Below, piece by piece: positions 1 to 8,229 of a stretch of DNA of 64,000 nt. The notes beneath the pieces are model-generated. The model ran no database searches. It was given only the letters and a program-made list of their open reading frames with translations, and was not told the DNA's origin. Every line of letters starts with the position of its first letter. The stretch's first letter is position 1. Made by a program: the position numbers and the translations under genes. The stretch comes from Megaera sp965229545 (lineage in GTDB: Bacteria; Pseudomonadota; Alphaproteobacteria; Rickettsiales; Rickettsiaceae). The stretch lies in NCBI GenBank assembly GCA_965229545.1, contig OZ245887.1:1302001-1366000 (forward strand). Direction: 5' to 3'.

Positions 1-96
1 ATTGAATCAATTTGAAATTTTATGCGGGGATTTTAGGCATGATTTACTGGAATTAAAAAATACAACAACTTACACAAAATAAATTGATTGACTCAA
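1..96 (+). mobile_element. IS256-family element, 3' end fragment
   Basis: This stretch is nearly identical to the last part of the full IS256-like copy at 30705-32075. It encodes the transposase C-terminus (stop TAA at 80-82) followed by the right terminal repeat ending in ATTGATTGACTC. The remainder lies left of the window or is missing. It is separated by about 65 bp from an oppositely oriented 5' fragment of the same element. Confidence 0.9.
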
Positions 97-162
97 CAAC
101 TTGCTATTAACTTATCAAGCTGCCTGATTTTTTACCACTGTCAGATCAAGTCGTAACTAGTA

Positions 163-598
163 CATCATCAAAACCACTAAATTTCCTAACTCCTTTAGGA
201 ATCAATTGAGGTTCAAATTCTCCTTCCCTGTCCCTTGAAACATCTACGGTAATCTGATGACCGTCGTCATCTATAATCGTTTTTTCATAACTGCCGTTGC
301 GACGATTATTATCGCTCTTGATTATCTTACTATGTTTAGAATAACCTAGATCGTGTTCTAATTCACTTTCAAGAATTCTCTCTACTATTTGCTTTTTAAG
401 TTTATTAAATAATCCACCCGCGACCAAATAATTCAGATGGATCTGCTTTTGATAGTAATTCTTCGACTAATTTAGTATTTATATCTACTTCTTTTTCTGC
501 TAATTTTTTAGCCATTTTTTCCTCTGTATTTAAGTTGCTTTTTTATAGTATCTTCTACTATATCCTTTTGCAACTTACACAAACTATATGACAGACTC
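163..598 (-). mobile_element. IS256-family element, 5' end fragment with truncated transposase
   Basis: Reverse-strand copy of the first third of the IS256-like element. The left terminal repeat (GAGTCTGTCATATAG) is at 584-598 and the transposase ATG at 513-515. The homology stops near 163, inside the transposase N-terminal region. It carries an extra G at the site reading CGCGGGTGG, which breaks the frame. It has only three Gs at the later site, where the three long copies in the window have four, so here the second part reads through without that shift. It is a dead fragment but a useful reference for the ancestral sequence. Confidence 0.9.
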
Positions 599-911
599 AT
601 TATCTCAGGAATACAACACTAGCTCATCCTGTTCTTCATTATCATCTTCATCTAGTAGTAGTATGCCGTCATATTCGATTTCGTCATCATCGTCTTCTGG
701 TAGTATGTCATATTCTCCCTCCTCCACATCGTCCTCTTTGGTATCGGTGGTTGGGATTAGATCAGATAGAGAGGTAGTAAAAATGACGGGAAGTGCTCCA
801 GGGACTGATCAACAACTTTCTTGGCATACAGTTCCTGTAATAGACTCATCAGATACGATCTCATTGGATAAATCCTTGTCAGGCGATAATGACTCGATTT
901 TGGATCATTGA
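588..911 (+). CDS. Serine-rich low-complexity protein, probably a truncated remnant
   Basis: A 107-residue reading frame. Its first few codons lie in the IS256 terminal repeat, so the true N-terminus was probably cut off by that element. Residues 11 to about 55 are almost all serine with scattered tyrosine, proline and glycine, and the end is acidic and mixed. No domain is recognised and no ribosome-binding site is visible. It could be the tail of a surface or secreted protein, or a fortuitous frame in simple sequence. A broken Ser-rich frame of similar flavour lies at 60483-60996. Confidence 0.3.
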   Translation: MTDSLSQEYNTSSSCSSLSSSSSSSMPSYSISSSSSSGSMSYSPSSTSSSLVSVVGIRSDREVVKMTGSAPGTDQQLSWHTVPVIDSSDTISLDKSLSGDNDSILDH

Positions 912-1111
912 TAAGTAAGGGGTTGGTAGTAAAGATAAATTTAATCCTATACTGGTGCGGAATGGCGCTATCCATTCCGTATTCTTTAGGGTAAGATAAG
1001 GTAATTGATCTAGTATCATGCTTAATTCAAGCTTTAGGGTAAATTTTCCTATATAATACTTGCGTAGCAGCTTAAATTAATATATATTTGGCAAGTCTAT
1101 CATATTAGGGA

Positions 1112-1188
1112 GGGGGTGTAGCTCAGTTGGTTAGAGCATCTGCCTGTCACGCAGAAGGCCGCGGGTTCGAGTCCCGTCACTCCCGCCA
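1112..1188 (+). tRNA. tRNA-Asp (anticodon GTC)
   Basis: Complete 77-nt cloverleaf with encoded CCA. The acceptor stem GGGGGTG pairs with CACTCCC, the D-arm begins TAGCTCAG, the anticodon loop is CTGTCAC (GTC), and the T-arm is GCGGG-TTCGAGT-CCCGT. A possible -10 box TATAAT lies at 1052-1057. The 3' end is overlapped by a decayed serine recombinase gene on the other strand. Confidence 0.97.
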
Positions 1189-2684
1189 CGTGGTACGATT
1201 ATTGATTTTTTCAAATTCTGAGAACGGGAAAGCTAATGTATAACATAGCTTACGGCCTTTTAGTTCTAGGTTCGCAAATATAAAATTCAGTAATTCCCTT
1301 TTTTCATTTACTGTCGAACTCTTGAAAGTTTCATAAGCTTGAGAGCTAATGTTTATAAGACCTATAAGCTTTTTTGAAAATTTATCATCTACTCTGTCGT
1401 AGCTTTTGAGTAAGTCACTTAATTCATATTGACGTTCTTTGAATTTATTTTTTTATGTAAAAATTCTTCCCTTGTTAAAATTCCATCAGCTACCAGATCT
1501 ATTAAATTATCAAGTTTATTTTGAATCGATGTATGTTCCTGTTTTAATGCATTAATTTCACGATTAAAATTATGTTTTTTCCTTCATTAACATTCATCAA
1601 ATATTCAATTACCTGCTTTAATATATCAGGATTCTTTATTCCAAGGTTTTGTAAAATATCTTCAAGCTGTTTAGTTATTTCATCCTCTCTAACCCATAAC
1701 TTCTTTTCCGAATTATCAGGATCCGATGTTCGTAAGTATGTCCCTCTGCCACTTTACCATTTGCATATTTCTTGGTTTTGGTATCAGAAGTTACCAACCG
1801 GCCGGTAATAGCACATTTTAATATACCCCTAAACAGAAATTCCTTTCCCCTATACTGAAAGGGTTTTTTATTCCATCCCATACGTACTGCCTCGCAAGCC
1901 TTAAATACTTCTCTAGTAGTAATAATCTCATGACGATGTGGCCATAATTCGCCTTTTACTCGCATTTCACCATAGTAGAAGGGATTCTGGATCATCCTAT
2001 GTAAAACTGTCTTATTTATGTAATGACCATTTTTGCTACGTAAACCCCATCTTTTTGCTTTTAATACCATTTCAGATAAAGTATATGCTCCTGTTGCGTA
2101 CTCTTCAAATATTTTTGTGATTAAAGGGGCCTTGATGGGATCAACTATAATTACTCCCCTACCGCATTCATCTCTTTTATTCAAATAACCAAGTGGTGCA
2201 CTACCATACCATTCCCCGTGAACCTCAACTTTCTGTTTAAAACTTTTTTTGACATTTTCAGTTAAGAGATCAATATGACATTTGGCAATAACGACTCCCA
2301 TCCCCCACATCATTAATTCATGGGCAGTAGATTCCTGATGTATAACGTAACTTTCACTATTAAAATGTAATTCCAGTTTACCTTTTTTAACTAATTCATC
2401 AAGTAAGGGAGTTTCTTTCTGGCTTCTTTGAATGCGATCTACCTTATCGGCAACGAATGCTATAGGTTCACGATGCTATTTTATGAATTTGATAATTTCC
2501 ATAAATTCCTTTCGATCACCCTTAGTTGAAGATTCAACTATTTTAAACTTCTTTAAAATATGTAATCCTTTTCGATCACAATATTTTCCAATCTTTCAGT
2601 CTGTACTTCAAGAGAATAGCCTTCCTGTTGATCTTTAGAGGAAACTCTGGATAAAATAACGGCTTTTATTGCTTTCTCTGCCAT
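1177..2684 (-). pseudogene. Large serine recombinase (resolvase/invertase family), frameshifted
   Basis: Conceptual translation from ATG 2684 shows an N-terminal resolvase domain starting MAEKAIKAVILSRVSSKDQQ, where S15 of the RVSS motif would be the catalytic serine. A 'Recombinase' domain follows (about 2250-1850), then a zinc-ribbon-like stretch and a coiled-coil C-terminal region. At least four lesions are visible: changes of frame near 2480, 1690 and 1460, plus an in-frame stop near 2480. The C-terminal frame continues to a TGA at 1177-1179 inside the tRNA-Asp gene, so the last residues are encoded by the tRNA 3' end. Such recombinases move phages and integrative elements, and the position beside a tRNA suggests one element edge. 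The gene is dead. Confidence 0.85.
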
Positions 2685-2829
2685 AGTGTTTTTATCAAAT
2701 TGATTTTTAATAACAAGTTATAAGCTAATTTGTAAATGTTAAAGCTATTTTTATCGAGGTTTTTCACATCAGAAACTAATTAATGGTCCTAAGAACATCT
2801 CTTGAAAGTTTTTTAAGGATCAGCTAGCG

Positions 2830-3250
2830 CCCTTCAACGTAATAGCAATCATATCGAATGTTCATAGTCCCTTCATTTGCTTAAAATTATTAAACCAACC
2901 AAGAGTACTTTCAACTATCCTACGTTTAAGAATTACCTAAAAATACATTTGATCAATAATTTTATGAGCAATTGCAAGTAAGCTTAAAGTTAAGTAAGAT
3001 ATTTTGCCCTAGTTTTTATGAGCACTTCTTTTGGCACCATCACGATCCTGGAGGTTAAATACCTGTATTTCGCATGATAATGCTAAACCAGGAATATCTG
3101 TAGTTATATGACGATTTCTACCCTTAACTTTTTACCGGCATCATATACTATAGATCCCCTTTTGACTAGTCTTAACAGATTGAATCTCGATAATTCTTAC
3201 AGTCGGCGTTTACTTTTTAGCAACTTTCTCTCTGATCTATGTATCCATAT
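2830..3250 (-). pseudogene. IS5-type transposase remnant
   Basis: No long frame survives, but reverse-strand reading gives scattered matches to the DDE core of IS5/IS427-group transposases. These are a SQSVKTS-like motif near 3160, YDAGKK near 3130, a segment resembling RHITTD-PGLALSCE near 3100, LQDRDGAK near 3040, and KRRIVESTLGWFNNF near 2910. Order and spacing fit one decayed transposase with several frameshifts. Terminal repeats could not be identified. The region from 3250 to 3520 shows nothing recognisable. Confidence 0.6.
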
Positions 3251-3520
3251 ATTTCTTGATCTCTTATATTCGTAGGGTACATGCCTTCACGTATTAATTT
3301 TAAGCATTTTACCTTTTATGCCTGCAGAACTTTTAAAATAGGTTCTGAGAGTTAATCCCAATTCTGATACATGAGTAAAAGTAATAACGTGTCAAGTTTT
3401 TAGTTAGAAAAATTGAGATGATTATTATAGGAGTTTATAAAATAGAAAGTAATCGATGGATACTAACTAATTTATAATATAAACGGTATTAATAAAGAGC
3501 AAATAACTGATTTTGTCTAT

Positions 3521-3790
3521 TCAATCCAGCAAATCCTGTTTTATTTGAAGAGCAATAATTTTTTGGCAAAAACCTATCAAGTTACGGGCTAATTTTCTTG
3601 ATTCTTTTTCGTCTATTTGATCCGGACAAGATGCCAGGATAGTAGCTGCTATCCCATTAAATATTTCATGTTGTGACCTACCGGTTTTTATTGAATCAAG
3701 AAAATGCTCTTCTGTTACCGATAATGTTTTGGCAATAGGTGCCCTTTGTTTATGAGTTAAAGTAATTGTTGTAGTAGATTCGGTATACCT
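3521..3790 (-). CDS. Hypothetical protein, start unclear, possibly decayed
   Basis: A reverse-strand frame of about 85 codons ends at TGA 3521-3523. It reads as a helical, non-repetitive protein with segments such as KTLSVTEEHFLDSIK and FNGIAATILASCPDQ. No ATG lies in frame. An ATG at about 3801 with the poly-A stretch after it is one base out of frame, so a frameshift in that run is the likely explanation. No family is recognised. The next 280 bp (3791-4075) hold no gene I can support. Confidence 0.35.
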   Translation of the reverse strand, partial: RYTESTTTITLTHKQRAPIAKTLSVTEEHFLDSIKTGRSQHEIFNGIAATILASCPDQIDEKESRKLARNLIGFCQKIIALQIKQDLLD

Positions 3791-4075
3791 CGATTTTTTT
3801 CATATTGTTTACATCACTTATATACAATTTCTTTAGTCAATAGTTCAATAGGTTAATAGTCTTTGCAATCGGTATTTACGGCACGCAACCAAAATACCAG
3901 TAAGTTGCCCTGTTTAATTAACCTGAATGTGAGTATTTATAAGGATTTACGAATTTTATTTCCGTTAATTATTTAATGAGGTGGTTGCGCTGCTCGCAAC
4001 CATTTTAAAATTCTTTGTAATTATCCTCAACCCGTGGTTTTCTATAGGGATAATTAACTTAAGATTCAGCATTTT

Positions 4076-4339
4076 ATGCGTCTAGAAAAATTTCTTAAAC
4101 TAGAGAAATTATCAATTCCAGAATTTGCAGAAATGATAGGTGTAAACAAGAGCGCAGTTTTCAGATATATACATGAAGATTCCATACCAAAAGCCCCGGT
4201 TATGACAAGGATTTACCTTGTAACAAGAGGAGCAGTTTCGGCAAATGATTTTTATAGACTGACTGATCAGATATTTGATGTGAAACTTGAAAAAAATATT
4301 CTTCCTAGAGAAGAATTACATGCTGATTCTTTTAGATAA
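4076..4339 (+). CDS. Small Cro/CI-like helix-turn-helix DNA-binding protein
   Basis: An 87-residue protein with an N-terminal HTH. The segment LSIPEFAEMIGVNKSAVFRYI has the pattern of a lambda-repressor/YdaS-type fold (helix, turn with G at about 22, recognition helix). The C-terminal half is unassigned. It lies alone between decayed mobile DNA, which fits a regulator left from an integrated element or a lone antitoxin-like repressor. No clear Shine-Dalgarno precedes the ATG. It may bind its own promoter, but no palindrome was found upstream. Confidence 0.65.
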   Translation: MRLEKFLKLEKLSIPEFAEMIGVNKSAVFRYIHEDSIPKAPVMTRIYLVTRGAVSANDFYRLTDQIFDVKLEKNILPREELHADSFR

Positions 4340-4790
4340 AAGGTTGCGTCCGGCACAACTATTTAAAATAATTTTTGGCTTGTTTTAGGGAAGTCAATAG
4401 AATTTGCGGTTGCTTGTTATAAATCGTGGTTTTCAAGTATCAGCTATCCGGATATTCTTAAGAAATCACTTATAGGTTTTTATGGACTTATAGTTGTATA
4501 AAAAATCAGAAACAAACCAAGTATTAAGTAAAAATTATGACCTAGTTAAATAAACAAGATAAATGCCCGCCTAGTATCTTACTTGAGTCCTACAAAACCT
4601 GAAAGATATCTATGGCGAGCAAATAAGCAAACCTGAGTTTTAACCAAACAAGATTGCAGATGTGACCATAACACAAAAAGCAGACGGGTGCAATAAAGCT
4701 ACTGACCCGACTAAAAATAATTTACCTTTTTTCAATCTTACGGATCGATCTTTGCGCCACACCAATTTGGATTGCCGGAAGCAGTAATTA
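4340..4790. other. Intergenic stretch without a recognisable gene
   Basis: I see no frame, RNA or repeat I can support here. Short frames are interrupted in all phases. The right edge is the left terminus of an IS630 fragment. Confidence 0.5.
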
Positions 4791-4936
4791 TATTACTCCG
4801 GCCTTTAAATATTGAACTAACATTAGAGAAATGATATAACGATATTGTATCAAGAGTAATAACAAAATGTCTAATAAAAAATTATCACCAAGCGATCTCA
4901 AGATATTAAGAAAGAAAGCAGTGGAAGTAATAGTTA
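4791..4936 (+). mobile_element. IS630-family element, 5' fragment interrupted by a second copy
   Basis: The first 145 bp match the left end and first transposase codons of the other IS630 copies (ATG at 4869). The fragment is cut at a TA where a complete copy begins at 4935. The rest of this first copy does not reappear after 6070, so the nested insertion was followed by loss of the outer 3' part. Confidence 0.9.
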
Positions 4937-6070
4937 TTACTCCGGCCTTTAAATATTGAACTAACATTAGAGAAATGATATAATGATATTGTATCAAGAG
5001 TAATAACAAAATGTCTAATAAAAAATTATCACCAAGCGATCTCAAGATATTAAGAAAGAAAGCAGTGGAAGCAATAGTTATACATGGAATAAGCAAGAAA
5101 CAAGCATCTATTACCTTTGGGTTTTCTAGGAGTTCTATATGGAAATATCTTAAAGAGTACAAAATTTATAAGGAAGAAAGCTTTCGCTATAAGAAGCGAG
5201 GAGTAAAGGTAGGAACAGGATCTAAAATCAGTAAAAATCAAGAAGAGGAATTAAAATCTAAAATTTTATCACATACACCTGATGAATTGGGAATGGATTA
5301 TACGTTATGGAATAGTAAAGTGGTACAAGAATATATAGAATCCAATTACCTTTATCAGTATAACAGGCGTTCTATAAGAAAAATTATGAATAGATTGGGT
5401 TTTACGTCTCAAAAACCAATTAAATCAGCCTATCAACGTAATCCAGAGAAGATAAAAGAATGGTTAACAGTCACATATCCAGAAATCAAGTCTCGTGCAA
5501 TGAAAGAAAGTGCTAGAATTTATTGGGGAGATGAAATGGGGATACAATCAACAGATAATCGAGGTAAAACATATGGTCTTAAAGGCAAGACCCCAGCAAT
5601 CAAGAGAAGTGGCTCAAGATTTAAATGTAATATGCTAGCTGCTATTAGTCCGCAAGGGTTTATGAACTGGATGGTATTTGAAGATAATTTTACCAGCAAA
5701 AAGTGTATTGAATTTTTAGGTAGACTGATCAGACAAATTAAGCAGAAAATATTTTTGATATTAGATAATCATAGAGTGCATCACAGTAAAAAGGTAAAAG
5801 CTTATGTAGAAAGACATAAGGACAAGCTAGAATTGTTTTATTTACCATCATATTGTCCTGATATGAATCCACAAGAACTTGTAAACCAAGATGTCAAAGC
5901 TAACTCCAATAATTTTCGAGTACTAAAATCAGTAAAAGATTTAACAATTAATGTACGGTCCTATTTAACACAAATTCAGTTTAATGGTATAAAAATTCAA
6001 AATTATTTTAAAAAGAAAGAAATAGCTTATGCTACTATATAATGTTCAATATTTAAGGACCAAAATAATA
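4935..6070 (+). mobile_element. IS630-family insertion sequence, full length (copy B)
   Basis: Complete 1136-bp unit counting TA at both ends. The left end is TATTACTCCGGCC. The right end is a diverged form of GGCCAGAGTAATA (here GGACCAAAATAATA), so this copy may have lost right-end function even though its transposase frame is intact. It is inserted in an older IS630 fragment. Confidence 0.95.
5011..6042 (+). CDS. IS630-family transposase
   Basis: A 343-residue transposase that cuts and pastes its element into TA dinucleotides. The N-terminal 110 residues form a helix-turn-helix/winged-helix DNA-binding region (a first HTH around GISKKQASITFGFSRSS). The C-terminal DDE_3 catalytic domain shows IYWGDEMGIQ (first Asp, about residue 173), LILDNHRVHH (second Asp, about 253) and the PSYCPDMNPQE block (acidic Glu, about 291). 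This copy matches the consensus at all positions that vary between copies. Confidence 0.95.
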   Translation: MSNKKLSPSDLKILRKKAVEAIVIHGISKKQASITFGFSRSSIWKYLKEYKIYKEESFRYKKRGVKVGTGSKISKNQEEELKSKILSHTPDELGMDYTLWNSKVVQEYIESNYLYQYNRRSIRKIMNRLGFTSQKPIKSAYQRNPEKIKEWLTVTYPEIKSRAMKESARIYWGDEMGIQSTDNRGKTYGLKGKTPAIKRSGSRFKCNMLAAISPQGFMNWMVFEDNFTSKKCIEFLGRLIRQIKQKIFLILDNHRVHHSKKVKAYVERHKDKLELFYLPSYCPDMNPQELVNQDVKANSNNFRVLKSVKDLTINVRSYLTQIQFNGIKIQNYFKKKEIAYATI

Positions 6071-6098
6071 CACTAACCAAGGTACGTGGCTGGCGTAA

Positions 6099-6260
6099 GA
6101 AGCTATCAAACTTACACATCTGTGGACTATAACATTCTCAAAATATTGCTCAGATCCAGTAGTTTCTTCTGAAGGGAAAATAACCTCCGGAATGTTGAGT
6201 ATATTAGTAGTTTTTTTTGCCGGTAGTTACGTAATTTTTTTATATAATTTTTTAGCATAA
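6099..6260 (+). pseudogene. Possible tail of an unidentified membrane protein
   Basis: Just right of the IS630 copy, one frame runs 53 codons to TAA 6258-6260 with no convincing start. Its last 25 residues are strongly hydrophobic (GMLSILVVFFAGSYVIFLYN) and would span a membrane. I do not recognise the family. It could be the 3' remnant of a gene destroyed by the nested IS630 insertions, or chance. Confidence 0.25.
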
Positions 6261-6373
6261 ACTTACTTTTTTACTTTTAGGTAAGTTGTTTATACTTTGT
6301 TAATCTCTTCGCACTAATAAATAAAATTAATATTGGGGAATTATTTTTCTATAATCGGGTGTTCTTCTTTAAG

Positions 6374-6402
6374 TTGATTTCAAAAAATATTATATATATT
6401 AT
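6374..6402 (+). promoter_or_regulatory. Putative sigma-70 promoter of the peroxiredoxin gene
   Basis: TTGATT (6374-6379), a 17-bp spacer and TATTAT (6397-6402) lie 39 bp before the ATG of the peroxiredoxin gene. A Shine-Dalgarno AAGGAGAG is near 6429. Confidence 0.5.
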
Positions 6403-6440
6403 CTGGTTGTTAAAATTATAAATTTATAAGGAGAGCTAAA

Positions 6441-7043
6441 ATGACAGTATATATAGGTAAATTGGCGCCTGATTTTACAGCAAAAGCAGTGATGCCTGAT
6501 GATTCAATAGACAACAATTTCAATTTAAAAACTTACTTAAAAGGCTATAAAGGCATTTTATTTTTCTATCCACTAGATTTTACTTTTGTTTGCCCTTCAG
6601 AAATTATTGCTTTTAATAACAGGCTCGGAGAGTTTAATTCAAGGAACACTAAAGTAGTAGCTGTAAGTGTCGACTCCCATTTTTCACATCATGCTTGGAA
6701 ATCAATGTCAGTAAATAAAGGCGGAATAGGAAATGTTCAATTTCCGTTAGTGTCAGATTTAAGTAAAGAAATCTCTAAAGCTTATAACGTACTGAGTGAT
6801 GAAAGTATATCGTTTAGAGGTACATTTTTAATTGATGATGATTTTAAGGTAAGACATTACCTTGTAAATGATTTACCTCTTGGTAGAAATGTTGATGAAA
6901 CTCTCAGAATGATTGATGCTTTAGACCATCATAATGTCCACGGTGAAGTTTGCCCGGCAGGGTGGAAAAAAGGTGATCAAGGGATGAATGCTACAAAGCA
7001 AGGAGTTTCTGACTACTTGACCTCCCACGCTGAAGGGTTATAA
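6441..7043 (+). CDS. Typical 2-Cys peroxiredoxin (AhpC/TSA family)
   Basis: A 200-residue cytosolic thiol peroxidase that reduces hydrogen peroxide, alkyl hydroperoxides and peroxynitrite. The peroxidatic cysteine is C51 in FTFVCP, and the resolving cysteine is C171 in GEVCPAGW, the arrangement of typical 2-Cys (Prx1/AhpC) enzymes. The catalytic Pro-Thr-Cys-Arg set is consistent with PLDFTFVCP and the later FRGTFLID segment. Length is normal and the frame is intact. A strong Shine-Dalgarno (AAGGAG) and a promoter-like sequence precede it, so it is probably expressed alone. It is one of the intact genes between an IS cluster and the broken dprA. Confidence 0.95.
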   Translation: MTVYIGKLAPDFTAKAVMPDDSIDNNFNLKTYLKGYKGILFFYPLDFTFVCPSEIIAFNNRLGEFNSRNTKVVAVSVDSHFSHHAWKSMSVNKGGIGNVQFPLVSDLSKEISKAYNVLSDESISFRGTFLIDDDFKVRHYLVNDLPLGRNVDETLRMIDALDHHNVHGEVCPAGWKKGDQGMNATKQGVSDYLTSHAEGL

Positions 7044-7065
7044 AAGGATAGGAGCAGGATAGTAC

Positions 7066-8218
7066 ATGCTAGAAAATCTTTTTGTCAATAATAAAGCTCC
7101 TGCCTATTCTAATAAAACTATAGATATATTAAGGCTTATCAGAAGTGAAAATGTTGGTCCTAAGACTTTTTTAACCTGATAAAGTTTTTTGGTTCAGCGA
7201 CTCGGGCCTTAGAAAATGTAGAGGATTTTTCAGTTAAAGGAGGAAGATCGAAGCCAATTAAGGTTTGCTCTAAAGATTTTGCCCTGAAAGAGCTTAAAGA
7301 GTTAGAAAAAAATAATAGCTATTTAATAACTTATAAAGATCTAAATTATTCTGAATTATTATTACAAATTCCTGATTTTCCTCCTGTTTTATCTTACAAA
7401 GGCAATATATCGTTGTTAAATCACGAAAAAATTATTGCAATAGTAGGGGCAAGAAATAGTTCAGTTAACGGTAAGGCTTTTGCAGCAAAATTATCTAAAG
7501 ATTTGGTAAAAGCTGGTTATGTAACTGTTTCCGGTCTTGCAAGGGGAATTGATTCAGCAGTGCATTCCAGTAGTTTAGGTAATACAATTGCCGTAATAGC
7601 AGGGGGCATAGATCACATATATCCGCCAGAAAATAAAGCTTTGTACGAAGAAATAGCAAAAAATGGGTTGCTTTTAGCAGAGTTACCTATAGGATCTAAA
7701 CCGCTTAGTCAGCATTTTCCTCAGCGTAATAGGATTATATCAGGGCTTGTGCACTGGCAACGATAGTAATTGAAGCCGGGATGAAATCCGGGTCATTAAT
7801 TACTGCAAGTTTTGCCCTGGAGCAAAATAGAGATGTTTTTGCGGTACCTGGCTTTCCACTTGATCCAAGGTGCATGGGCAGCAACCAGTTAATAAAAAAT
7901 GGTGCATATCTGCTCGAATCTGTTGAGGATATTCTAATAAATGTGATGTCTAAAGATAAATTTCAGAAAGAGCTTGAAGAAAAAGCAAGTTATTTTAATA
8001 ATGTGAGCCTTTATATGGGGAATAATAGTAATATTCAAGTGACAGATAGAAATCGTACTGCAGTAGTAGAATTGCTTTCAGCGTCGGAGGTGACTTTTGA
8101 AGCAGTAGCACAGCAATTGCAATTAGAACTACCGATATTGTATACAATATTTCTGGAACTTGAACTTGCCGGTAAGATTACAAGATCTGCCGGTAATAAA
8201 ATTTCATTAATATATTAA
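7066..8218 (+). pseudogene. dprA: DNA processing protein DprA (Smf), two frameshifts
   Basis: DprA loads RecA on incoming single-stranded DNA during natural transformation. Three consecutive frames together cover the family: a short N-terminal segment from ATG 7066, the Rossmann-type core (IVGARNSS, SGLARGIDSAVH, AVIAGGIDHIYPPEN, LAELPIG), and a C-terminal part with GSLITASFALEQNRDVFAVPG plus a winged-helix DprA domain. One base is missing near 7169, giving a TGA. A 2-bp duplication (TG) near 7749 breaks the block that should read GLALATIVIEAG. It lies 11 bp before topA, the dprA-topA order seen in many alphaproteobacteria. No full-length product is possible. Confidence 0.92.
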
Positions 8219-8229
8219 TTTAGGTTTTC

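Noticed and set aside
5050..5241. A conserved 63-residue frame (and a 70-130-residue one) antisense to the start of each IS630 transposase
   Set aside because: They recur only because the IS is repeated; they lie opposite the transposase start, have no ribosome-binding site, and one simply runs out of the element into each flank.
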